Below the pieces are notes generated by a model. The model was not told the DNA's origin. It was given only the letters and a program-made list of their open reading frames with translations, and did no database searches. This document shows, piece after piece, positions 11,501 through 22,000 of a DNA stretch of 64,000 bases. A program made the translations under genes and the position numbers. Position 1 is the stretch's first letter. Each line of letters opens with the position of its first letter. Origin of the DNA: Psococerastis gibbosa. Its lineage: Eukaryota; Arthropoda; Insecta; Psocodea; Psocidae. Location: the NCBI GenBank assembly GCA_963971405.1, contig OZ020491.1:7310855-7374854 (forward strand), in the 5' to 3' direction.

Positions 11501-12716
11501 ACTCCATGAACTGCATTTGGGTCATATGGGAGTAGTTAAAATGAAAGCGTTAGCACGTTCATACGTGTATTGGAAAAATATTGACCAAGACATAGAGAAT
11601 TTGTGTCGCAATTGTGTCAACTGCGCTGAATACAAAACGCAGCAAAAAACCCCCAAGGTGCACTACTGGGAGTACCCCGCAAAACCGTGGGAGAGAATAC
11701 ATATAGATTTTGCTTCGTATGCAGGCAAAATTTTTTTAATAGTGGTTGATTCTTATTCTAAATGGCCTGAGATTTTTCCGATGTCTTCAATGACAGCTAA
11801 TACTACTACTACTGTTTTAAGAACATTGTTTGCTCGATATGGTCACCCGATTTGCTTAGTTTCGGACAATCAGTCGACGTTTGTGGGAACGGAGTTCCAA
11901 GCATTTTTACGTAAACTTGGTATTCGGCATCTTACGTCGCCCCCACACTATCCAGCAAGCAATGGACAGGCTGAACGTTATGTTGGAAGTATGAAACAAG
12001 CTTTACGCTGTCTCCAGAATCAGAACAATTTATACGACAACTTACAAGAATTTTTATTTGCATATCGCAGGGCTCCTCACGTGCTTACAGGGCACAGTCC
12101 TGCAAGTTTATTTTTGGGGCGAGAGATATCGTCACCTCTTACTATCTTACGCCCGAATATTGGTCGGGCCATCTCAGAGCAGAGAGACACCCTTTTCCAA
12201 GATCCTGTTTTCCAGCCTGGAGAAAAAGTGGCGGTACGTAACTACACTACGCCGTTACGGCGTTGGGTCTTTGGGACCATCATCAGCAAGGATGGGGCAT
12301 TACAATACACGGTGCAGGTGGGAAACGAGCTGTGGCGTCGACACGGAGGTCAAATACGTCCGGTGGGACAGGACATCCCTCTCCGTGAAGAAAGAGCATA
12401 CAAGCAGCCTATCGCGAATCCTGGTCCTACTCCAATTCAAGCACCGCCCACTCCTCAGCGAGATTCAAGTATTATGGATACTACTTCGGGCGAGCAGCTG
12501 ACTACAGTAATTCAAGCACCGCTCACTCCTCAGAGAGATTCCATTATTATAAGCTCTACTTCTGGCGAGCAGCAGAGTACATCTAGGCAATCGCTCACTC
12601 CAAGGCGAACTTCGATGGCTAATATGCAGATGGAGGCACCTTCGCCTGCTGCAGAAACAGTGGCGGCTCGTCGTCCTGTCAGAAATCGCCGAGCTCCACA
12701 GCGCTTGAACATATGA
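8583..12716 (+). CDS. Gag-Pol polyprotein of the Gypsy element
   Basis: A single 1,377-codon frame. The order of parts is gag, a nucleocapsid-like zinc-knuckle segment, aspartic protease, reverse transcriptase, RNase H, and integrase with its zinc-binding and catalytic cores, then a low-complexity tail. This pol order (integrase after RNase H) is that of Ty3/Gypsy elements. There is no envelope-like frame. It looks whole. Confidence 0.95.
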   Translation: MTDLKDVLQANLNMQKTMSDILKALTRPQGQGSPAQPATGGGKSFPKLDKFIASDDIALHIEKCSAAFKLYSITDDSTMLQLFMHSLPTDLYGLTKDLLHPKTLANSQYDDVTKLLQGHLRPTPLVIPSRHTLYKRRQQEGESLAAYSASLRHLAVPCKYASSVLSEVLRDVFVAGLRDRHILDRVLEEDNADFDKIYALAVSLESASSGTRELLVQPSSSVNKIKNKSFQKNKVTQGKKESTSKQSTSTTKGKQIVCYRCGMVDSHKAPDCKKKNLKCTNCGRGSHVAAVCLSKKTVHAVEDSLPIYTLYSVTSVSNDFYKPYMVPLQVGNKTVSLELDTGSAHTILNEHLYKDLQLNAPLQPTKTQFRGYGGTIITPKGVVTVPVTYKASTANLRLFVVPGNLPPLMGREWCQSLQISPVFHATATITPSAEAKLQKLLAENKEIFSSGTGIAKNFCAELQLKTGASPKYLKARPVPFALKPKISAEIDRLVAEGILRPVERSDFATPVVPVLKGDGSIRLCADYSVTCNQLIEVPQHPMPDIEDLMSTLGHGKYFAKLDCRTAYLSLPVTPDTGKILTLNTHKGLYQPTRLMFGVNAAPAIWQRYIEGVLRDIEGIYVFYDDMLVQGDTAEQLLSRLALVFSRLKENGQRLNYSKCEFLKSSVQYLGYKMSKDGLHKTDEKIQAILNAPKPQNAKEVKSFMGMVTFYARFIPNLATIAKPLYELTKHDTKFTWTKQCDQSLKALQKEIVSEKVLVHYRPDLPVILSVDASPVGIGAVIAHRFSDGSERPIAFASRILSPSERNYAQLCKEALAIKWGVSKFYRYLLGRRFCLVSDHKPLCHIFGPKAKLPVITATRLLHYALYLQQFQFDVKYRKSDDNGNADMLSRLPVTSETLFDLDDVEEFQTHHLQVVPIKPVDLAKATREDPDLMPILEKLRAGESFHDGKYSLHAGCILLGIRAVIPAKLQRTILHELHLGHMGVVKMKALARSYVYWKNIDQDIENLCRNCVNCAEYKTQQKTPKVHYWEYPAKPWERIHIDFASYAGKIFLIVVDSYSKWPEIFPMSSMTANTTTTVLRTLFARYGHPICLVSDNQSTFVGTEFQAFLRKLGIRHLTSPPHYPASNGQAERYVGSMKQALRCLQNQNNLYDNLQEFLFAYRRAPHVLTGHSPASLFLGREISSPLTILRPNIGRAISEQRDTLFQDPVFQPGEKVAVRNYTTPLRRWVFGTIISKDGALQYTVQVGNELWRRHGGQIRPVGQDIPLREERAYKQPIANPGPTPIQAPPTPQRDSSIMDTTSGEQLTTVIQAPLTPQRDSIIISSTSGEQQSTSRQSLTPRRTSMANMQMEAPSPAAETVAARRPVRNRRAPQRLNI

Positions 12717-12882
12717 AAGTGCGCGTTACGAGTGCATGGCCTGTCGAGTGCAGTGATTTTTTTTTTTTCTTCTCTTATGGTATGTTGCTAGTGTACTGTG
12801 GCACCCGCAGAGCTCCCCTGTCCTTTGTCTATTACTATGCCTAGGAGGTTTGCAATTATTTTTTTTCTACAAGGGGGAGGAC

Positions 12883-13069
12883 TGTGGTGTCTGTGGTTTT
12901 CTAGAACCACGTATTCCGGAAAAACCATTAGTTGGAGTTGTATGGTCGTAAACAATAAATAAAGATGGATGAACGATTTACCGAATTATTAATTTATTAC
13001 TATATTATTTAATCCTGTACAATAATTAATGGATATAACAGAATAGTATAATGGGTAAACTACAGAACA
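12883..13069 (+). repeat. Gypsy 3' LTR
   Basis: This 187-bp repeat matches the 5' LTR. It is preceded by a purine tract and followed by the target duplication ATAAA. Confidence 0.93.
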
Positions 13070-13850
13070 ATAAAGTAATTTGGTAGACCACGAAAATATT
13101 CTATAGGACGTTTTGATTTTTCCTCTTCTTATCCCCTACGGGGGAAGGTATTCCGGCGTTGGCGCTTCTGCAGCCATCTAAATGACGGTGCGTGAATGTG
13201 AGTTGGTCCAAACCAGTCTGGATGTTTCTCGGCAGCGTCATCTCCGCTTCTCCTATTTCCTGGTACCACAATCTCCTCATCCTTTTCCAGGGGATGAGTC
13301 TCACCTCACCATTGAACATGCCGATTCCATACCAGACGCTTTCCCCCTAGCTTAAGTTATTTCGGCAGTTTTCAACCCAGCTTTGAACTGGTGGCTCCTT
13401 TGCCTGTCTGCTAGGGTTTCTTCCGCTGCCCAGCGTAGCAACCTCACCTCCACCGTATCAGCTAGTAGCCTACTAGCCTACCACGTCCATATATCAAGCA
13501 GGGCCTAACCACTGGCTAATAATTATTTCTAGTCATTTAACTTTCTCAGCATATCTTTCGGTCTACTAATAGCCCTATTCTTGCCATTTCTCAGAATTTG
13601 GCATACGCCTTCTCTTTCCATCATTGATGGAGAAGCCTTAAATTATATATATACCGACAGTAGGTTAGGGCCTAGGTTACATTTTAACAGTGCCTACTAG
13701 CTACCTGCTTGGTTATTGCAACAAATACGAAGCAAAATAATTAATGAAATCAATATTCAATTGGCCATGCACCTAATTTGTCGAATAATGGCCGAAATGG
13801 CCGAATGCCGAAATCGTAATTCGAATGGCATGGCGATTATTTATTTGTTT
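13070..13850. other. No recognised gene
   Basis: This interval holds AT-rich sequence and short unassigned frames only. No terminal repeats or coding similarity were recognised. Confidence 0.4.
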
Positions 13851-14041
13851 ATGTCAATGGAATGGGCGCCTTACTTCTTTAGGTGCAATTCCATTGACCG
13901 GCTAGGGCTAGTTCCAAAAACGGTGACGTGGTAGCAGACATTCAAGACTTAGGTGGCGTTTCCACCGACCTCGCATTGCAGAATTGACGGAAATGTTTAT
14001 TTTCCTCTATATGCCATAGTTAAAATTGATCAATGATCATA
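13851..14041. mobile_element. Truncated hairpin-MITE fragments
   Basis: A right-end fragment (TCAATGGAATGGGCGCC) is followed by a left arm containing CATTGACCGGCTAGGGCTA, the core TGACGTGGTAGCAGACA and the GGTGGCGTTTCC inner arm. It breaks off at about 14041 in unrelated sequence. Confidence 0.65.
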
Positions 14042-14179
14042 CCATGGAGCTAATAAAACTATGGAGCCACCATGTCGTATTTCGGCTGTGCTGCAAGACT
14101 GAAGCCATGACCACGCCTACTTATAGGTGCATTTTGGCGGAAAATTCAAATTTAATAGTTTTATTATATGTTTTCTTTA

Positions 14180-14882
14180 GGCGCCCATTCCATTGAGCGG
14201 CTAGGGCTATTTCCAAAACGGTGACGTGGTAGCTGACACTCAAGACTTAGGCCCCCATTCCACATACGTACAACGTCAATGAAAATTATGAAATTGATGG
14301 TGGCAGCAGAATTTTTAGTATGTAAAAATGTCTGCTGCCACCATCAATTTCATAATTTTCATTGACGTTGTACGTATGTGGAATGGGAGCCTTAGGTAGC
14401 GTCTCCACCGACCTCGCATTCCAGATTGCAAGTGACATTGACGGAAATGTTTGTTTTTCTTTTTATAGAAATCTATTAAAATGTTTGTAATTAACATATC
14501 CCATGAAGCCATTTTTTAATTTTAGTTTGTTTGTTTGTGATTTTATTGTATGATCATTGATCAATTTTAACTATGGCATAGAGGAAAATAAACATTTCCG
14601 TCAATTCTGCAATGCGAGGTCAGTGGAAACGCCACCTAAGTCTTGAGTGTCTGCTACCACGTCACCGTTGTTGGAAATAGCCCTAGCCGGTCAATGGCTT
14701 CATGGGATATGTTAATTACAAACATTTTAATTGATTTCTATTTAAAAAAAAACAAACATTTCCGTCAATGTCATTTGCAATCTGCAATGCGAGGTCGGTG
14801 GAAACGCGACCTAAGTCTTCAATGTCTGCTACCACGTCATCGTTGTTGGAAATAGCCCTAGCCGGTCAATGGAATGGGCGCC
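14180..14882. mobile_element. Composite hairpin MITE with a nested MITE
   Basis: The GGCGCCCATTCCATTGA end at 14180 follows TTA, and the inverted end lies at 14882. The inside has the AT-rich centre with GATCATTGATC, CATTTCCGTCAAT arms and several core motifs. A separate 142-bp hairpin is inserted at 14250-14391. The right half seems to be two right-hand arms in series, so copies have recombined or inserted into each other. Confidence 0.65.
14250..14391. mobile_element. 142-bp near-perfect hairpin MITE nested in another MITE
   Basis: Arms of about 65 bp starting GGCCCCCATTCCACATACG fold back almost perfectly around a short loop. It is flanked by TTA on both sides (14247-14249 and 14392-14394). 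The target lay within the inner TIR of the surrounding MITE. The inner end of each arm carries GGTGGCAGCAGA, a variant of the core GTGGTAGCAGAC of the other MITEs. Confidence 0.85.
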
Positions 14883-14992
14883 TATTGACAACTGAACTTA
14901 ATTCCACCGCCATCTTAAAATGCGCCGCCATTTATAGATTTAAACGATGTACAATATCTTGATATTCAGGTATTTATATTATAGAGGGTTAA

Positions 14993-15802
14993 GGTGCCCA
15001 TTCCATTGACCGGCTAGGGCTATTTCCAAAACGGTGACGTGGTAGCAGACACTCAAGACTTAGGTGGCGTTTCCACCGACCTCGCATTGCAGTTCTGTTC
15101 TGTTCTGTTCTGTTCCCTGAAAGAAATACTGTCCATCTGCATAACACAAGAAATGCTCACCGTTTGGATCTGCCCGGATGCAGGCTGAGTAGGTCCATCG
15201 CATCATTCCCAAACTCGGCAATGAGATACTACAACGCCCTACCCATCAGCCTTACTAATAAGGATTTTTCAGGATACAAGGCCGTGGTGACAAGGAAAAT
15301 TAAAGAATGTCCACTGTACAGCTTGGACGAGTTCAGGGAAATAAGCTGGGATGCTCAAACATAACCCCCCCCCCCTCCCTCCATCTAACGTATGCTTCCG
15401 CATGAAATTTTTTGTTTGTTTTTGTTTCTGTTTTAGATTTCTTTTGTTTTGGACGCCGTCTATCCCACCTTGGTGGGTCATGGACAAAGACTGATTGATT
15501 GATTGATTGATTGATTGCAGAATTGACGGAAATGTTTATTTTCCTTTATGCCATAGTTAAAATTCATCAATGATCATACAATAAAATCACAAACAAACAA
15601 ACTAAAATTAAAAAATGGCTTCATGGGATATGTTAATTACAAACATTTTAATAGATTTCTATAAAAAGAAAAACAAACATTTCCGTCAATGTCACTTGCA
15701 ATCTGGAATGCGAGGTCGATGGAGACGCTACCTAAGTCTTGAGTGTCTGCTACCACGTCACCGTTTTGGAAATAGCCCTAGCCGGTCAATGGAATGGGCG
15801 CC
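14993..15802. mobile_element. Hairpin MITE split by a LINE 3' end
   Basis: The left end GGTGCCCATTCCATTGACC at 14993 and its inverted end at 15802 enclose the usual arms and AT-rich centre. The left inner arm is interrupted after ATTGCAG by a LINE fragment, and the arm resumes with ATTGCAGAATTGACGG at about 15514. Removing the LINE restores a standard copy. Confidence 0.75.
15096..15513 (+). mobile_element. LINE 3' fragment with (TTGA)n tail
   Basis: A frame at about 15164-15364 (FPNSAMRYYNALPISLTNK, then FKAVV-like sequence) matches the C-terminus of a LINE ORF2. It is followed by a 3' UTR and a (TGATTGAT)n tail at about 15490-15512. It starts with a (TTCTG)n run at 15095-15115. ATTGCAG on both sides is a probable target duplication, so this is a 5'-truncated insertion into a MITE. 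Confidence 0.7.
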
Positions 15803-16037
15803 TTTAAACAAAAACCTCATCAATTATTGATGCACAAATGACGAAATATTGACAGATGGAATAGACGTCATAGAATCACCATCGCTATTCATGGCGGGAA
15901 TATTTTCCACCATCTTAAATTTCCCATGTTTGCGACAAGCATGACTTCTGCTTTGTTGTGCCGTCTGCTTTCTGTTTGTACATAAATACTTTTCGGGTTA
16001 CTTTACTTTTCTTTTTTATTGTCACATTTGATTTGAC

Positions 16038-19000
16038 ATGGCATATGACTTGAAAAAGGAAGAAGATGTGAAGGACTATTTGAATAACCTTGGTACAGAA
16101 TACAAATTCGGATGTTATTCGGAAAAGAAACCAGAAGGTAACGTGAAAAACTGACCTAAGGCAAATTTCAATTTCCTGATGCTTTTAATTATTTCTGGTT
16201 TTATTAAGCCTAGTATAAAATGTGTTAAAATTATGTTTCTTCTACTAAATGTAAAATTATAGTTTAATATGGTTTCTGAAAAAACCGACTGCATAAATAC
16301 CAAACAAATTACATTGAAGATTATAGGAGTCCATTCATTGGCTAATGCAAATTTTCCAGCGACTACTCGGTATAATACTTCTGCCCACAATGTGCAGCAG
16401 TTTTCGTGTCAATATTAGGCTAAGAAATCAGCGTTTAGAAGAGACGATTGTGGGGAGCCCTATCTATCAGAATTACGTCCAGCAACGACTGATCAAGTGC
16501 ATAAAATAGTTAAAGGTTTGCATGGAAAAAGTGAAATTCAGCCTTCATGTGATGTAATAAAGAAATGTTGGGATATCCTTGGTGAGTCAGTCACCAAGAT
16601 AGTTAATACGTCGTTGAGTAATAGCGTGGTTCCCGATGAGTTGAAGATTCCGAAGGTTGTGGGGTCCATCCTTATGTCTGACTTGAGACCAATAAATGTT
16701 ATGCCTACCATGGATAAGGTATTGGAAAAAGTGGCAATTGAACAGATATTGGACCATGTTAAAAATCGCAATCTACTATCTATTAATCAATCTGGATTTC
16801 GTGCCAAACATTCGACTGAATCGGCCATCCAGCTAGTTGTTGAAGACTAGAGGCAGGCGGTTGGCAATGGGAAGAAAGTATTGGCTGTATTTCTGGATCT
16901 GAAACGGGCATTCGAAACCATCGATAGGAAACTTTTGCTTGGGAAGCTGTGGAAGTTGGGTCTTAGAGGACGTGTTTATAACTGGTTGAACAACTATTTA
17001 AGTAATTGGAAGCAAAGGGTAAAAGTAAACGGGGTCTTATCGTCGGAAATCGGCGTGGGTGGAACTGGGTGTTGGGCAAGCAACTTGTTTTGGTCCGTTG
17101 CTGTTTGTCCTTCATATTATTGACCTTGGGCAAGTTGTAAGTAAAGTCAAGTTCCATAAGTTTGCGGATGATACTATGTACTATGTAGTTGGAGATGATC
17201 TTGATGCCATGGTGGTTGATATGAATAATGACCTCATGAATGTTGTCAATTGGATGAAAGCGAACAAATTATGTCTTAATGTGAAGAAGACCACAGCTAT
17301 GCTTCTGTCAAAGGATGATGTGATGCTAAACTCTAGTGTTATCGTTGAAGGTGAGAGGATTGAGTTGGTAAAGAAATTCAAATACCTGGGTGTAACCCTT
17401 GACTGTCGTCTGAATTTTAAAGATCACTTCGACAATGTCTTACTCATGATTACGAAAAAGATGTCCCTACTTAAGCGACTACGTTTTGTGTTGAATAGGA
17501 ATAGTAAAAAAATGGTGTTTGATGCCTTGGTGAAACCCCATGTTAACTATTGCAGTACTTTGTTCAATTATGCCTCCTCTGAGTCAATAAGAAATATTCA
17601 AGTGGCAATTAATGTGGGGCTTAGAAATATATAAAATGTTCCATTGTATCGGACGTCTGTTGATTGGATGCTTCGAGAACTTGCAATGTTTACCGTACGT
17701 GAACAAGTTTTTATTGATACGATGGTTTTCATTTTTAAAATTATGAACCAGTTACTACCCGAGTACCTACGCTCAAGAATAACTACATTTGGTGAAATTC
17801 ACACTTATTCTACTAGAAATGTTGGCGACGGTGTGTTGGTGCTGCAGACGTCGGAATTTTTAAGGAAGAGCATATTCCAAGACGGTCTATCAAAATATAA
17901 TTCTCTTCGAAGGGATATCAAATTGGCTTCATCCTTGTTTAAATTTAAAAAACATTTACAAGAGGATGTGCGAAGTGGTTTACTCGATAAGTGGATGACT
18001 TAATAGTGAAAGTGGTTGTTTTTTATTAGCATTCTTGCTATTTCTCCAAACACTACTACTACTACTACTACTAGTCCACAGAGAGGTGCATGCCGCTCGC
18101 AAGCGGCAAAAAGGCAACAATAAAACGCGCCCAGACACTACATGTGCCCAGCCGTCTTGAGGGCCAATCGGAGGATTAAAGCCTAATGAGCGTAAAAATC
18201 AAATATCTCATGAAATATCAATCGTAGGGTGCTCAGGACAAACAAGAATATTTTGGATACATGATATTATGTACGGTACTTCTTTCTAGGGCAGATTAGG
18301 CGCAATTTTTGAGTTTGATTTGTACAAAAAAGTATTCAAGAACTGTCGCCAATTGATGTTATTGAAGGCTGAATGTCATGTATTGAAATGTAGAGGAGCA
18401 TTTCTGCTAATTTAAATGGTATTTTTGACGGTTCTATGATCGAAATTTTGTGTGAAAATCAACTTGCCCAAAAACGCTCAATAGGGACACTTCCATTTGC
18501 TCTTAAGACAGTCAGGGACCCAGGGCCTAGTCAAGTGCGCTGAACTCTATTGTCAGCGCTGCCTGTTAAATTGTTTTTAATATTCCGATATTTTCTTAAT
18601 GCTGCAACCTAATACAACCTGGGAACATTTACATTACCACGTGCCCTTACGATTGCCCGCTATTGGCAATACTTGACTCATGGTTAGGCGCCATCTCTTT
18701 AATTTTATTATCGTTGATAATAACGACCGTTCATTGCGTATTATCATTCCTCTCAAGAAAATACGTATCCAAGGAGAAACACCTGGCTGGCATCTATGTT
18801 TTTGACACCGGTGGGGCCGGAGGAAGTAATCTCGACGGCGTCATCATTGAAAAATAAAAAATCTGCTGGGATTGATGAATTGCCAACAAATGTCCTTAAA
18901 GCTGCTGCAAATACATTGGCCGAACCACTCGCCCATATCATTCATAGCTCATTTCAAACCGGTCATTTCCCCACGTTACTGAAAGACGCTTAAATCATAC

Positions 19001-22000
19001 CGATATTCAAACGAAAGGGGAGCAAAACAGAAGCTAGCAATTACAGGCCCATTAGTCTTGTTCCATCATGTCTAAATTGTTTGAGGGAGCGTATCTACTG
19101 AGGCTTATGTCTTATCTCGGGAGCACGGGATACTTAGACAACAGACAAATTTGGATTCCGCAAGGGCCGTTCATGTGAACAAGCAATGGAAATGCTAATT
19201 GAAGAAGTGCTGACTCTTCTTGATGACAAAAAACAAGTTTTTGGCTTGTTCTGTGACGAAAGTAAGGCATTTGACTCAGTTAACCACGACCTACTCTTAA
19301 ATGAACTTGAAAATATTGGAGTGAGGGGGATAGCCAACAACTGGATAAAATCGTTCGTCACTGGAAGAAGACAAAGAGTTGAATTGAGTGCCAAAGATGG
19401 ATCAACAAAAAAATCGTCCTGGCAGCATCTGACACTAGACACCGCCCAATGGGCAACGATCTCTTCGATTCTCTTCATCGTATTTATTTACTACTGCAAC
19501 TGAGAGTTAAAGGAGCTAGCCCATATGCGTTTGCAGACGACTGTAACGTAATCGTCAAGGCACCATCGTCGAGCACACTGCAGGTTGCAGCGCAAGACTC
19601 CCCTTTCCAGTGCTTTTGCCTGGTTTTCTAACAATTGTTTAGCCCTAAATGTTCAACAAACACATTTTATAGCATTCTGTCGCAGAAAAGCTTCCGCACC
19701 AACTGTAGAGCAACTTCATTTGGGTGACGACACCGTGGCAAGAGTAAGGAAAAGCAAATTTCTAGGAGTATGGATTGACTCAACGTTAAGATGGAAAGTA
19801 CATGTAGAAGAAGTAGTAAGGAAAATGAGAAGAGGCTGCTTTGACCTACGCCAACTGCGTGGGATATTTAATCTCAAAAACGGACCTGCGAATGGTTTAC
19901 CACGCAATTGTTGAATCGCACGCATCATATGGCATAGTATGTTGGGGGCAATCAACATGGATAAGGTGTTGAAGCAACAAAAGCGAGCTATAAGAATAAG
20001 GGCTGGATAATGTCAGAGACATCCATGTCGGCCTCTATTTAGGAACTCAAAATACTTACCGCTCCTAGTATATACGTACTGCGCAGTGCTACACTGGTTA
20101 GAGACCACTTAAATGAGTATCCTGTAAATAGGGATCGCCACAGTCACCATACAAGACATGCCGGAGACCTTTCAGTCCCAGCAGCCAGGCTGACAGCCCG
20201 ACAGCGCAGTCCACGAGCCGCAGGCATCCGCATATATGGGTAATTCTCCGCACTGGGTACAATTTTTTACACTGAATCTTAAAAAAATTCAAATTGAATT
20301 TTACCATTGCATTGTAACCACCAAAAATAGTAATCAGGCTTAATAAAATTAATGTTAGTAAATTAATTAATCCGGCCCGGGGTCTTACGTGACAGACGTT
20401 AGCGTGACAGACATCAGAAAACCACATGTTTTGAGCAATATTCCTGTGAAATAGTAAAAAAAAATTATATACTGATTAGTTAAAGCAATAAATCGTATTG
20501 TTGTCCTGTATTATTAATATGATTATATAATGATGTTTTATTTTTGGTACATGAGGCGTGACAGACATCAGACGAAAAAAAGTACGCACCGATTTTTTAA
20601 TCAACTTTCCCCTAAACAATTGATAATTTAAGTAATTAAGTTAAAGAAACTTACGGGTACGCGCCATTTCGTGGAACTGTAGTGACACAAGAAAACACAA
20701 ATTGTCTTTAAACGGATATTACAGGGAGTTCCAAAAAAGTGTGACCGACGTTGGGTCTTGGGTGGGATCACGTGTTTGAAAATTAATAAAATAAAAAATA
20801 TAACGTTTTCATCAAATAGTATTTCATGTAATTAATACTTAATCTGTTGTAAGATTATCCAGTTGCAAGGACATTTGTTAATATTACTTTTAACTGTGCT
20901 GTTAATGTTTGAATCTTTGAAAATGGGGTTGCTACACGTGACAGACGTCAGAAATTGACCATTTCAATTATTCAAAGAGGAAATTTGGTAAAATGAAAAA
21001 TTTTGTAGGAACATAATATACGTGATAAAGAAGTCATTTAGTTGCTGCAAAATCAATATCAAGTTTTTTTTGCAAAAGTATTGATGTTATACTGAGGCAT
21101 CATCAATAATTGTACCCAGTGCATAGAATTACCCATATAACGCTCTACCAGAAGCCATAAAACGGGAGCCTACGGATAATGCTTTTAAGAAAGCACTACC
21201 GTAATTAACTTTTTGATGCAACGAAGATTGTACAATCTGAAGGAACTGTGAAGCTACCTATATTTATTTTTTATTTATTTTATATTTTGTATTAGGACGC
21301 TACATGACTGTGCTCAATGTCTGATTATTATTGTTATTGCTTTCCAATTTATACGTAGTATAAGGAAAGCTTTGTGACGGTCGAAATTTTCGATTCCGAG
21401 ATTTCAACGGATTTACACGTTTTGGGGTCCCAGGAACCCAAAAAAGTGTTTTTTACGAAATGTCTGTCTGTCGGTCTGTCTGTTCGTCGATTTCCGGGCA
21501 AACTACTCGGTGGATTTGAGTGAAATTTGGCATGTAGGTTCACAAAAATCATACCTCGGGACTATTTTTTTTATTTTGGGCTAACTCAATTTGGAGGGGT
21601 TTTATTCTCAAAAAACTCCAAAAAACGTCTAAAAAAATTATTTCTCAAAAAACGGCTCCAACGATTTCTTTCAAATTCACATATATTCTAGTCCTTCTTA
21701 ATGTTGATAAAATCCGGGGGGTCGCTTACCCCTTGATAGTTTGCTTCTGGGGGTAAAAAAATAAAAATAACTTAATTTTAATGAAAAATGACTAAAAAAT
21801 AATATTTCTGCGAAACTTTTCTATCGATGATTTCTACCTTCAGGCATGTTTTAGGTGTTAAGTTGAGTAACGAAACCGGGCAGTTTGCTTTCCCAAAAAC
21901 CTCTTTGCTTTTGCGCCAAAATTTTTTTCTTTGAAAAAATGATAGAAACTTCACGCTGAAATGCATTGCCTGCCCTGCCATTATTACTGTGTTGTAATGT

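Larger units (their letters stand above)
8297..13069 (+). mobile_element. Ty3/Gypsy LTR retrotransposon, whole-looking and young
   Basis: Two 187-bp long terminal repeats (8297-8483 and 12883-13069) begin TG and end CA and look identical by eye. The element is flanked by the 5-bp repeat ATAAA. A primer-binding-type sequence follows the left LTR and a purine-rich tract precedes the right LTR. Between them is one long open frame at 8583-12716. Identical repeats point to a recent insertion. It lies about 430 bp upstream of the THAP9-like gene, in the opposite orientation. Confidence 0.95.
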
